In this document: one piece after another, positions 12,781 to 22,810 of the stretch
How positions within the stretch are numbered: position 1 is the first letter of the stretch
Layout of the letters: each line of letters opens with the position of its first letter
From: Euptelea pleiosperma
Taxonomy: Eukaryota; Streptophyta; Magnoliopsida; Ranunculales; Eupteleaceae
Direction of reading: 5' to 3'
NCBI GenBank assembly: GCA_035048495.1
Contig: CM068545.1
Span: 38,516,225-38,580,224, forward strand
Length of the DNA: 64,000 nt
Translations under genes and position numbers: made by a program
Notes under the pieces: model-generated
Seen by the model: only the letters and a program-made list of their open reading frames with translations
Told to the model about the DNA's origin: nothing
Databases searched by the model: none

Positions 12781-13130
12781 TCAAATAGATTCAAGTGAAT
12801 AAATTTTAAGTTCCAAAGTCGATTGTGTGGACAAGTTAGATGATTAACACTCAATGTGGGTGCACATCCACAACACCATACAAACAAAAGAAAAGAAAAC
12901 ACACTAGTATGCACCTAAACACAATGTGTGTGCATAAAGTGTATACATGTGTCAAATTAGACTAAGAAAATAAAGATAAACATGCATTAATCTAAGAAGA
13001 AAAGCCTAAGCATGCATCAACTAATAGCAAAAGAACACAAGCAAACAAACAAATCAAAATACCCTAAACTAAAAAAATATAAAAGATTTGGTAGATCTTA
13101 CATTGGGGTCCTTGATCAAGTCTTCTCGTA

Positions 13131-13187
13131 CAAGTGTGAGCAATTTACATACCACCTCCACTTCCAAGTTACGATTGCTCACACTTG
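13131..13187. promoter_or_regulatory. 14-bp perfect inverted repeat in the Athila-like leader
   Basis: CAAGTGTGAGCAAT (13131-13144) and its exact complement ATTGCTCACACTTG (13174-13187) flank a 29-base loop. The structure lies between the primer binding site and the gag start, within the untranslated leader, where retroelement packaging or dimerisation signals are usually found. A role is inferred from position only. Confidence 0.5.
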
Positions 13188-13601
13188 AGGCAAGTCCTAT
13201 ATCTATTATTACAAATTGGAGTTTAATACAAATCACTCCCTCACCTTCACTCAAGAGACCTCGCCATCACTCAAACTTACAAGTAGATGAAAATACAAGT
13301 AAATGTATAACCTAACCTAAGGGGGTCTAAAGAGAAGATCTACAAGTAAACATGAAACGTTAGTAACAAGTATAAAAAAATATTAGAAGTTAGTTACAAG
13401 TAAAGTAAACTACAAAGAAAAGAAAAATTAGAAAGAAATGGAAAATGTTAGTTGCTTGAATGTAAAGAGTTAATAGCAAGAAAGTAAAGAGTTAAAAAGT
13501 TAGAATGTTAGCAAGTTAAGATGTTAGAATGTCAGAACAAATAGAGAAAAAGAAATAAAAGCAAATGTAGCAATCCAAAGTTCTTGAACACCTATTGCCA
13601 A

Positions 13602-13619
13602 TCCCCGGCAGCGGCGCCA
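13602..13619 (-). promoter_or_regulatory. Primer binding site, tRNA-Asp type
   Basis: The plus strand reads TCCCCGGCAGCGGCGCCA, five bases inside the 5' LTR. From memory of plant tRNA-Asp 3' ends this matches with one mismatch. The same primer type is known for Athila elements. Comparison with the genome's own tRNA set would confirm it. Confidence 0.8.
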
Positions 13620-13624
13620 AAATT

Positions 13625-15470
13625 TGTTGCCTACTTTAATGTGCACACTCAGAACACTAAGGAATTACAAAAATGTAATCCTTAAGTAACATGAAATAAA
13701 AATGCACCAAATCATACCCTAGACATTAAAGTCTCTAATGCAACAAAGAATGAATTGTAACTAGGGTGTGAGGGGTAGTAAATGCAACAAGTTTAAAAAC
13801 TTGAGGGAAGCCCCAAGGTCGAACCACAAGGATTGGGGTATAGTGTTCTAAAACTAGGTTACTACATGCATGGTGTGATGAAGAAATGGAATGAGAGTGG
13901 TGTGTGCCAAGAGATGAAGTGTGTGAGTGAATGCAAGAAAGTTAAAGTAGTAAGTAGTGTGCTATAAAATAACAAGACAAGTAAAATATTTGAAGAAAAA
14001 TCAAGAGATAAGAGTTTGGGCATTAAGATTTGGCCCATCCCATCATCTTGGTCCTTATGGAAACAACTCACAAAGGGAGAGAATCAACTACTAAGTTGTT
14101 CTTCCCACTAAAAATATAACAATGAAGCTCATAAATAACATTCAAAAGTAGGGTTTCCACCAAGAGGTATTTTCAAACTATAAAAGCATACTAGAACTAA
14201 GAAGTGTTCTAGGGGTAAAAAGAGAGCAAGTATGAGACTACAAGACTATGGATGCATGGCATACAAAGTTAAAAGCACTCATAAAAGATCTCACAAATTA
14301 AGATATAATAAAAATACCTCACTTCATTCATAAATGTAATCACAAACTACAAGGTGTACATGATACAACATGTGAAAGTGAAAACAATATAAAAAAAAAG
14401 TGGAGAAAGCCCTTTACAACAATAAGCTCATTCATTGGTGAGTTCCTCCATAAGTCCCAAGAGAGATGAGATGTCCTCCTCTCTATGCCCAAGTAGAAAA
14501 CTAGCCAAGCATAATGTGGTTGGCCATGAAAAATAAGTAAAAAAGAGAAAGAGATAAGAAGAATGAGAATGGAGAAGAGACTTGCTTGGGATTTTTTAAC
14601 TCTCTCAAGAAAACTCACAAAAGAAAAGAAGACATTCTCATAAGCTCAAAGTGAGCTTATATAGAAGATGTGAGGTGGTGAGGTGGAAGGTGATGTGGAA
14701 AATGATGTGGAAGAGTGATAAGTGGAGATAAGAGGTGGAGATGAGGTGGAAGGAGATCAATGGTTGGAAAATAGAACCAATGGGGGAGCATTTGTACAAG
14801 GTTAGCCTTGCAAAAGGTGGTAGGTCTGATCTTCAAGGTGTTGGGTGTGTTGGCTTTTGGTTGGTTGGTCTTTCCAAAAGAAAAAATGTGTAACTTTTCT
14901 ATTGGTGGGTCTTCCCAAGAGAGATTTGACTTTTTTTGAATTTTGAAGTCTCCCATGTTGTGTCTCCATCACACATGTGAGGTCTAATATGTGGCTTGGA
15001 GGTGGCTTAGATGGCTTGAGAAACTCCCATGTGGCTTGCATTGCTTCAATGGCTTGGTGGCTTTCATGGCTTCATGGCTTGAGAAACTCCCATGTGGCTT
15101 GCATGGCTTGGTGGCTTTTATAGCTTCATGGCTTCATCAACCACTTAGTTATGGCTTGCATGGCCATGATGCTCCATAAAGCTCTCAAGAATAATCCAAT
15201 GGCTAGGGAGCTTCCATGTGGCACACATTTGGAGATGGTCTATGGGGAGTTAGATCTTCCTCGATGATCCTACGCATCCATGATAATCTATTGGCGATCC
15301 ACCATTATTCTACAATTATTCAATGTACGCGTAATAAGGGTCTAAATCGGATATGATATGCATGAGACATCTAGGATGCATTTTAGGCATAAATGCGGAG
15401 TTATAAGCTAATGAAGTCTGATAATGTCCTAAGGTTAAAATGAATAATACGCACAAAATTGACATTATCA
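13625..15470 (-). repeat. 5' LTR of the Athila-like element (1846 bp)
   Basis: This is the promoter copy of the LTR. It carries the same TG/CA ends as 5156-7000, with about 14 substitutions and one extra G near 14785. The promoter is marked by CTATATAAG on the minus strand at 14656-14664. A perfect 9-bp inverted repeat with a 3-base loop (14640-14660, ATAAGCTCA/TGAGCTTAT) overlaps and follows that TATA box. AAGGT follows at 15471-15475. Confidence 0.95.
14656..14664 (-). promoter_or_regulatory. TATA box of the Athila-like 5' LTR
   Basis: CTATATAAG on the minus strand is the only strong TATA-like element in the LTR in coding orientation. It is conserved at 6187-6195 in the other LTR. The overlapping 9-bp inverted repeat ends within it. 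Confidence 0.6.
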
Positions 15471-15475
15471 AAGGT
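15471..15475. repeat. Target-site duplication AAGGT (right) of the Athila-like element
   Basis: Matches 5151-5155 exactly and directly follows the LTR end GACATTATCA. Host MULE sequence resumes here. Confidence 0.93.
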
Positions 15476-15640
15476 GGTAACTTGTATTTCAGTGTATGGC
15501 AATTTCAACAAATGTATAAGTAAGTTATATTCCAAACTATGTATAATCATGACACGCAGGCCCAAAAAAATTATGGCATACAGGCCCAAAAAAACTAATG
15601 GCATACAGGCCCAAAAAAACTATGGCTCGCAGGCATATCT
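15476..15640. repeat. Short direct repeats with CAGGCCCAAAAAAA motif
   Basis: Between the retrotransposon and the end of the MULE transposase gene there are four close copies of a unit of about 27 bases, each carrying GCAGGCCCAAAAAAA or CAGGCCCAAAAAAACTATGGC (15555-15635). This is probably the 3' untranslated part of the convergent MULE genes. Confidence 0.55.
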
Positions 15641-18634
15641 CAGTCACTATCCAAATTCACTGGAAGTTCTTTTCTATTTGCAGTGAGAAGAGGAACCATA
15701 TCTCTGTAGTGTTGTAGCCTCTCACCATAAAGGGTTCCCCATCTTGCAGCAATAGACTTGCGAAATACTTCCCACGAAGTATGAATGGGTGGGATTGGGC
15801 ATCTAGGAGTCATCTCAAGCCTTACAAAATGGTCGGCGTTAACATAACCAATTACTAATTCATTAGGTAAATCAAACATTGGTGATGATCTCAATGGTAA
15901 CAAAGTAATTGACTCCTGCCACGATAAGAAAATCATAGGAATGTTGTAGCGAGATGCTATAACAAAACCCATATCTGGCATCGACATCCATTTCGTTGTC
16001 TCTACTACAAGTGACTGAAAGCAATCCAGACTTTGTAAAAGCTCGTTGTATCATTGGAAATCACCAAATATTTCTATGTAATCCATCATGTGCAACGTCA
16101 GCTCATCCGTTAAATCTCGTCTAACGATTTTCCATTTGTCCTCTTTTCGAAATAAAAATTAAGCGACCACCCTATATCCACAATGTCCATCACCATGAAC
16201 ATCCTCGATTCTATCAATGAAAGAACCCATCTGTGAGGGAAGCGCCTCTACAAAATTGTCAACGGTAGTATTCTTAGTGTGCACCAGCCTGGGCTTGCTC
16301 ACAGCCAATTTCTTCCGATGTGGTTCTTTAAGTTGGGATTGCTTGCCTTCTAATATAAGGACATACTCGAATCTTGATGGATTCTGTTTTGTTGATTTCT
16401 CGACCAATAATTGTTTCTTTGCCTCTACAGTTCTTGGCCGACCACGAGTCTTCTTTTTCATTGTTAGTTCTACTAACAACGTTGATAATGGATTAGATAC
16501 TTCCTTGAACTTCTGTAAGAGATCTAACTTCGAACTTGGAGCAACCTCCACATATCTCTTTATAAAAAATTGAATATTTGGCACACAATCTATATCATCT
16601 ACTGGAGTCACTGAAGGTTGAGCTGATAGTTTCTTCTAGTGTGGATGGATGCATGATAATGGAATGGATTGCCCATCACGCCTGTATTGATAGCAATCTC
16701 ATGGGCGCACAGTAATCCATGTGTGCGGCAAAGACAGCATCCACAAGCAACTTTATCATCTGGACCAACAGAATCAGCTCGGTTCAACTCATCAAATATG
16801 AAATCAAGTGCAACCTTGGAAATGAATCCCTCAACTCATTAAACTCATTCATTTTGTACTTCTACATCACTATGAATAGGCTTCTCTCAAATGATGATGT
16901 TATCTCCACATGCTGCACCAACAACATATTATTCACAATGGTCCAAGATGTATCGAAATTACCCTGTGAAGATCCAAGATGCTTCTTCAACTTACTATGT
17001 GCACTCTCTGCTCTGTCTGTTGTGTTATTTCCAAAGTGAACAATTACATCGGTCCACGTTGCTACAAAATACTCTTTATAGTTATCCAACCAGCTATTCT
17101 TCACATAATCAATCAAAGCTTCATAAGCTTGGAATTTCATTTCAAAATTAACTAGCCTGTTTGTGTACTCCTCTTCGGTACTGGATAACACTAATTCATT
17201 CCACATTGAAATGAATGTTTTCCACACATTACCATCAGAGAATGCTTTTTTACATGACTTTACTACATTTCTTGATATGTGAAATCGACAAAGAAAATTG
17301 TGCATCCCAGGAAATACCTTCTTCACTGCATTCATTAAAGCCAACTCTTTATCCTTCACAATGATCAAAGGAATCATACCAGGATCGAGGAGTAACTCTA
17401 AGCATTGCAACACCCATACGTAATGCTCTTCTGTTTCAGCTTCCAAGTAAACAAAAGCAATTGCAAACGTCATATTTGTAGAAGTAACACCGACAATCTC
17501 CAAAAGTGGCATCTTATACCTATTTGTCTTATAGGTACAGTCCATGAGCAGCACAGTGTTAAAACACTTGAGCAACTTTATCGAATCTGGATGAGCCCAA
17601 AACAAATCAACAATCTCGTTATCACTGTTACTTCTATGACATTCTATATATTTTAGTGCACACAAATTCTTGAATAACTCTTGAATCTGAGTTTTGCCGG
17701 CCATTCTTGCAATTTTCATGTGATAACAAAAATTATAAATAATACACATCGTAGACACGTTGTTCTTGTCTCTTCCCTTTAATGCAACTAAGACCTCTCG
17801 AGGCTTTATACCACTCAACATATCTGTTAGTATTGATTTCTCTTCATCATTCAGTCCACCAGCAAATGAATGTCCTTCATAATTTTTGGCAAGGAGATGG
17901 TTATGAAAACCACAAACCACTTCAACCATCCACTGATCCTCGTACGACATCTTAATACCCTTCAATGCAAATGGACAGCCACACCTTTTCGTTCCCGTTT
18001 TGCGAGATTGCACCTCCTTCACATACTCTTTTTTAACTTCTTTATAACTTCCACCTCTCTCGCAAGCAAATATGATTCTGGGTCTTTTAAAACAAGTACT
18101 AGAATCAGACTTGTTGATAACAACGATAGTCCCAATTTTTTTACCAACATCTCGAGTCCAATCAATTAGTTCTTGACGAGTGTTGAAGACCTACATTTCA
18201 AATTTCTATACGTTATTATCTAGTTTTTTTATATAATTGCAAATAACGAAATAAACGTGTAAAAATTTAATTCAATAAATAACATACCTTCTTTGTCATA
18301 AAGTAATCCGACAAATCCAAAATTTCGACAGACTGTGGGTTGCTAAAAGAGCTGATTTGTTCCTAATTAAACAAACAATAGAACAATTTTTATTACACGT
18401 AAAAAAATTGATGGAGTAAAACCTACAATGCATAAAACAAATGGATTGAGTAGAAACTAGTTAGTTTATGCATTTATTCATACACTAGGCAGTTTATCCC
18501 ACAAATTGTGGTACCGAAACTATAGCACCTTATTTTGCTTTGTTCAAAAGTTTATGCATAAATTCGATAGCTTTACTTAAAAAATTCATTTAACTTTCTT
18601 TACACAAATAATTAAATAAAATACATACCTCCAT
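15640..18634 (-). pseudogene. MULE transposase with FAR1-type DNA-binding, SWIM finger and OTU cysteine protease domain
   Basis: The gene starts with a two-codon exon (ATG GAG, 18634-18629), then 18362-18288 (EQISSFSNPQ..FMTKK), then a long exon from 18190. That exon holds a FAR1/GCM1-like zinc cluster (CERGGSYK, KRCGCPFALKG, CGFHNH), the DDE transposase core (LLMDCTYKTNRYKMPLLEIVG with the first D, ..IVKDKELALMNAV with the second, and an N-T-T-DRAES block near the third), and the conserved CRFHISRNV. The frame shifts near 16860. The SWIM finger (CGC..CRTHGLLCAHEIA) is read in another frame at about 16750-16690. Further on comes an RGRPRT linker and an OTU protease: DVHGDGHCGYRVVA with the catalytic Cys, a premature TAA at 16159-16161, then SMPDMGFVIASRYN.. 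and NADHFVRL with the candidate catalytic His. OTU-bearing MULE transposases are known in plants. This copy is degenerate but nearly complete. Confidence 0.85.
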
Positions 18635-18679
18635 TGATTGTTTTGCAAGGAGTTGAGAAATGTGTGTAGAGAGAACCCT

Positions 18680-18960
18680 AGATTCTTTTGGTTGATACCG
18701 AGTTTGTCTCGGTAAGAGATTGCCGAAGTAGAACCAAAGAAACAACAAGTTTGTTTCGGTAGGAGAATGCCGAAATAGATCCGAAGGAATCACGCATTTG
18801 TTTCGGTAGGCGATTGTCGAAATCCAAAGAAACCACAAGTTTGGTTTGTTTTGGTAGGAGATTACCAAAATAGAACCAAAGAAACTAAAAATTTGTTTCA
18901 GTGAGAAATTGCTGAAGTAGAACGCGAGGAACCACGAGTTTGTTTCAGTGGAAAACAACC
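18680..18960. repeat. About five tandem 56-bp units, each able to form a TTTCGGTAG...TGCCGAAA hairpin
   Basis: The motif GTTTCGGTAGGAGATTGCC followed by GAAATAGAACCAAAGAAACCAC recurs about every 55-60 bases from 18690 to 18950, with decay in the later units. Each unit has a dyad of roughly 8-9 bp around a GAGA-like loop. The array lies immediately upstream of the transposase start codon, in its 5' untranslated or promoter region. Confidence 0.7.
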
Positions 18961-19062
18961 GTATCTTCTTTCTAATAACAAAAGGGATAGATAGGGGATT
19001 GAGAAATGGGGGAAGATAAGCAAAAACGAAAGGGCAAAGATGGTAGTTTTAGTTTTTTCATT

Positions 19063-19082
19063 GGGGGGGGGGGGGGGGGGGG
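19063..19082. repeat. Run of 20 G
   Basis: An uninterrupted G homopolymer in an otherwise AT-rich stretch close to the presumed end of the MULE. Its length is prone to sequencing and assembly error. Confidence 0.9.
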
Positions 19083-19894
19083 TGATAAGAAAAAACGTTG
19101 GGACACAATAGTCTTTTTATTTATTGTTTAAAAAGGGGGAGATAAGAGAAAACGGCAGGGCAATGAGTAATTGCCTTTAGTTTGGCCTGTTTGTATACCA
19201 AAGCTTGAAGTTATCCTAATAGTTTTGGATCCTGGTATTCGAATGATTAGGTATCAATTAGGTTACCCACTCACCCTCTATTCGCATGTCGAGAATTGTG
19301 AGTCTCACAGAAATTACCAATAAACCCCTAAAAATCATTTGCTTTGAAAAGTTATAGATAATTAATTAGTATAACTATTCTAATGAACATATTACATATA
19401 ATAAGGGAAAAAGAAGAGTAAAAAATCTAAATTCCCCTAATGAGGAAAATTACCGAACTACCCTTCCCTTAAAGTTTATGTGTAATTTGCATTTTAGTGA
19501 TCATAGTTGGTGAAATTACCAAGCTACCCTCAACCTAACAAAATTACCAAGATGCCCTTGTAGCCAAAATTTCTAAAATACCCCTATGATCCAAGTTACT
19601 AAATTCGCATCGTGTGTAAATTATCATAAAACAAGAATGCAAGTGAGTGGAAATTTATGAATTTTAATGTATGGTCTTTCGATCATCAACGGTTGGCTTA
19701 AAGGAGTGTATATGTATAATGGATTGTTTTGGAAAGTTTGGCAACAACTTTAGGCATAAAGGAGTGTACATGTATCCCACAAAAGTATGTGCATTCAGTT
19801 GTAGGGCAGGCCTGGGCTTTGTAAGTGCTTCATGGGCCTGAGTTTGGGTGTTTTGGCCCAGCCCAGCCCATTGACAACCCTAATCCCCCAATTA
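19083..19894. other. AT-rich intergenic stretch without genes
   Basis: No open frame with recognisable content. The sequence has several loosely similar blocks of the form 'ATTACCAAnnTACCC' (about 19310-19590), which look like decayed tandem repeats. No element ends or target-site duplications were seen. Confidence 0.5.
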
Positions 19895-21920
19895 TAGGAA
19901 AACTAGTGGGTGCCCCGTGCCATCGGCACTCCTCGACAAAGAATTTGACAAAATCAGGTGAGTGGCGGAGATCCACCGTCCATTTGGGGGAGGATTAGAG
20001 GAGGTATAAGTAGGGAGACAACCAATGTGTTTTGTTATATAGAATAGTAAATGGCCCATGCCCACGGCACTCTCCGACAAAATCGTTTGTAAAAATTGGG
20101 TGCCGAAGCGTTTCCGTTTTTTCCATTACAACGGCTGTTATAATGGATTGTAACACACAGAGGGAGAAATAGTAAAATAACAGAAATAACAAAAAATAAC
20201 AGTGTTGAAATTCAAATTTTGAATAAATTGAGGTCAAATGAGGTGGATTGAGTGGCTGAAATCTAACCATCCGCATTAGATCGATGGATTTGATCTCAAC
20301 GACTCTTTATCTAACCGTCCACATTAGATGGATGGATAAGATAAGAGAATACAACTGAGTTGTCTTCTTATATGCGTGGGTGGCCCATGCCCGCGGCACT
20401 TTCCGACAAAGTGTTTGTCAAAATCGGGTGGGAGTTACTCTTAGCCATCGATATGAAGCATAGTGGATCTCAGCCACTCATTATTGAAGCCATATAAGAT
20501 AAGACGGGGTATAAGAAAACCACAATCACTTGTTATATTGATAGTGGGTGGTCTTTGCTCACGACACTCTCCAACCAAGCGTTTGCCAAAATCGAGTGTG
20601 AGTGGCTGAGATCTACTGTCTATTTTGGAGATAAGATCTTGGCCCTTCTTTGTTGAAACATATAAGAGGGGGTATAAGAGGGGGAGACAACTTCCTTGTT
20701 TTGTTATATAGACTAGTGGGTGCCCTGTGCCATCGGCACTCCTCGACAAAGAATTTGCCAAAATCAGTTGAGTGGCGGAGATCCACCGTCCATTTGGGGA
20801 GGATTAGATCTCGGCCCTTCTTTGTTGATGCTTATAAGAGGAGGTATAAGTAGGGAGACAACCAATGTGTTTTGTTATATAGAATAGTAAATGGCCCATG
20901 CCCACGGCACTCTCCGACAAAAGCATTTGGAAAGATTGGGTGCTTTCGGCACTCAAACTGTTTAACGGACTGGGGCATTACCGTTTTTCCATTATTACGG
21001 CTGTTATAACGGACTGTAATGCACAGAGGGAGAAATGGGAAAATAACATAAATAACAAAAAATAACGGTGTTGAAATTTCAATTTTGAATAAATTGAGGT
21101 CAAATGAGGCGGATTGAGTGGCTGAAATCTAACCGTCCACATTAGATCGATGGATTTAATCTCAACCACTCTTTATTTAACCGTCCACATTAGATGGATG
21201 GATAAGATAAGAGAATACAACTGAGTTATCTTGATATATGCGTGGGTGGCCCGTGCCCGCGGTACTTTCCGACGAAGTGTTTGTCAAAATCGGGTGGGAA
21301 TTAATCTCAGCCATCGATATGAAGCATAGTGGATCTCAGCCACTCATTATTGAAGCCATATAAGATAAGAGGGTATAAGAAAACTATTAAATTTTCGTTA
21401 AATTCTTTTTTTTTTTAATTTTTTAATTTTTAAATTTGAATTTCAGCACCACTTTTTTCCATTAAAATCCATTTTTGCCCTAGCCGTTTCAATCCATTTA
21501 AACGGTAACACCCCTCTCTAGGCATAAAAAGTGGGGTTCCTGAGCGTGACCCTTGAGCTATATGTAAATCCAACCCATTTCATTCCTTATCAAAATAGTA
21601 GGTTACTCGTGCCTACGGCACTCATCAAAAGTGTTTGTCAAAATTAGGTGTGAGTGGCTGAGATCCACCATCCATTTGGTGTGATAAGATCTCGACCATC
21701 CTTTATGAAACCGGATATGAGGGGAGACAACCGTCCTGTTTTGTTATATAAATAGTAGGTGACCCGTGCCCACGACACTCATCGACAAAGCGTTTGTCAA
21801 AATTGGGTGTGAGTGGCTGAGATCCACTGTCCATTTGGTGTGATAAGATCTCGGCGATCCTTTATGAAGCTGGATAAGAGAGGAGACAACCGTCCTGTTT
21901 TGTTATATAGATTGCCATAA
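19895..21920. repeat. Array of diverged repeats with CCCGTGCC...GGCACTC..CGACAAA core
   Basis: A core of the type GTGGGTGCCCCGTGCCATC followed by GGCACTCCTCGACAAAG recurs near 19905, 20055, 20385, 20560, 20715, 20895, 21245, 21605 and 21755. It is usually preceded by TTTTGTTATATAGA and followed by a GTGAGTGGCTGAGATCCACCG block. A higher-order duplication is visible: about 19903-20530 is repeated at 20712-21390, with an offset of 810-840 bp, the earlier copy lacking about 27 bp. The units resemble fragments of one non-autonomous family inserted or amplified in tandem. I cannot assign the class. Confidence 0.75.
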
Positions 21921-22030
21921 GATGAACCCATTTTAATTTCCAAAGCCAGCTTTAACATAACTTATCTTGAGCTTCTCTCTCTCTCTCTAACTTTTACACA
22001 TTTTTACACACAAAAAAAAAAAAAAAAACC

Positions 22031-22699
22031 TCAAGCACACGTCAACAAGATGTTGGATATCTGATCATCGTGATGTCCGCAACCTGCATGCGTGATGAGG
22101 AACCGCAGTACAGCCGAAACAAGCTCTTGAACCGCGGCCGGTGCCGTGGTGTCGAGGACGAGCTTCGGAACATCACCAAAATCGAAATCCGAGCAACCAA
22201 CGTAACCCTCAATCAGCATCTGCAGGTCTTGCCACGTAGCAGGCTTATGCCAACTGGCATCATCATCTATGCCCCTCTGCTCAAGACGTCGGCGCCACTC
22301 GGCTTCATCGTGCGGCCTACATTCGACAACGAGGACACTGGCCCCAACGGAAGCTGCCAACTGTAGCACACGATCGAGGTGGGATCGGCGAGATAGCGGG
22401 GAGTCGATCACAACGCTAAGACCCAGATCAAGCTGGGTCCGAGCAATTCGCCAGATGACTTCGTAGGAGAGGTCGTTGAGCAGTTTCGTGGCACTGGAGG
22501 AAGGTACAATGGATTCTTGGAGCGTTTCCGTGCAATCTCGAATATCGTCTTTGTCAATCAGAGGGCATCTGAGGGCCGTGGCTATGGCGCGGGCCAGGGT
22601 GCTCTTGCCTGTGCCAGGGTGGCCCTTCATCGCGATGATCTGTTGACCCACCAATTGTGCTTCCATCTCCCTCTCTCTCTCTCTCTCGTTTAACTCCAC
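22031..22699 (-). CDS. P-loop (AAA_33-type) kinase-like NTPase, single exon
   Basis: An intact 222-codon frame on the minus strand. The Walker A motif GHPGTGKST lies at residues 26-34, followed by a DKDD motif near residue 50, VVIDSPLSRR near residue 100 (a Walker B-like position), and VVECRPHDEAEWRRRLEQR, a lid-like stretch seen in small-molecule and nucleotide kinases of the AAA_33 group. No signal peptide or membrane segment is visible, so it is probably cytosolic. The substrate is unknown. The first ATG gives an N-terminus ERERERE that is encoded by a (GA)n microsatellite. The second ATG at 22666 (MEAQLVGQQ) is the likelier conserved start and gives 211 residues. This is one of only two host genes in the window, and base use is clearly more GC-rich than its surroundings. 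Confidence 0.85.
   Translation of the reverse strand: MELNEREREREMEAQLVGQQIIAMKGHPGTGKSTLARAIATALRCPLIDKDDIRDCTETLQESIVPSSSATKLLNDLSYEVIWRIARTQLDLGLSVVIDSPLSRRSHLDRVLQLAASVGASVLVVECRPHDEAEWRRRLEQRGIDDDASWHKPATWQDLQMLIEGYVGCSDFDFGDVPKLVLDTTAPAAVQELVSAVLRFLITHAGCGHHDDQISNILLTCA
22671..22687. repeat. (CT)n microsatellite at the start of the kinase gene
   Basis: A CT run overlaps the putative 5' end of the kinase reading frame and is translated as alternating Glu-Arg if the first ATG is used. Length change here would alter the upstream start by frameshift but would leave the second ATG unaffected. Confidence 0.8.
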
Positions 22700-22810
22700 T
22701 GGAAGAGTTATTAAGGGTTTACAGAGAAGTCGTGAATGAGGTGGATCCTAACAATATTGTGGATAAGCTTTGCAAACGTAAGCAATGTGGTCAGTTGAGC
22801 TTACCTTAGT

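Larger units (their letters stand above)
5156..15470 (-). mobile_element. Complete Athila-like Ty3/gypsy LTR retrotransposon, recently inserted
   Basis: A 10.3-kb element, transcribed on the minus strand, inserted between the two MULE genes. In element order it has the 5' LTR (13625-15470), a tRNA-Asp-type primer site (13602-13619), a leader, gag-protease (12780-10324), reverse transcriptase-RNase H-integrase (10327-7323), a polypurine tract (7001-7014) and the 3' LTR (5156-7000). It is flanked by AAGGT duplications. The long LTRs, DLGAS-type protease motif, gag-pro frame separate from pol, and Asp-type primer site fit the Athila branch of the non-chromoviral gypsy lineage. There is no room for an env-like third ORF between pol and the 3' LTR. 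By hand count the LTRs differ at about 14 substitutions plus one indel in 1.85 kb, so the insertion is young. One frame break in integrase and one gag/pol frame change suggest this copy is at best marginally active. Confidence 0.92.
1700..19000. mobile_element. Decayed autonomous MULE (Mutator-like) carrying PMD and transposase/OTU genes
   Basis: The element is inferred from two convergent genes of MULE type: a plant mobile domain gene on + (1769-3918) and a FAR1/MULE transposase with OTU domain on - (18634-15640). Between them lies a 114-bp tandem array (about 4130-4990) and a later LTR-retrotransposon insertion (5156-15470). A 56-bp hairpin-forming repeat array lies just upstream of the transposase start. 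I looked for terminal inverted repeats near 1.2-1.7 kb and 18.96-19.2 kb and found none convincing, so both limits are approximate. Both genes contain stops or frameshifts, so the copy is no longer autonomous as written. Confidence 0.65.

Noticed and set aside
22031..22699. Reading the P-loop gene as a zeta-toxin-type kinase
   Set aside because: Only the generic Walker A and fold features are visible; nothing specific to toxin kinases.
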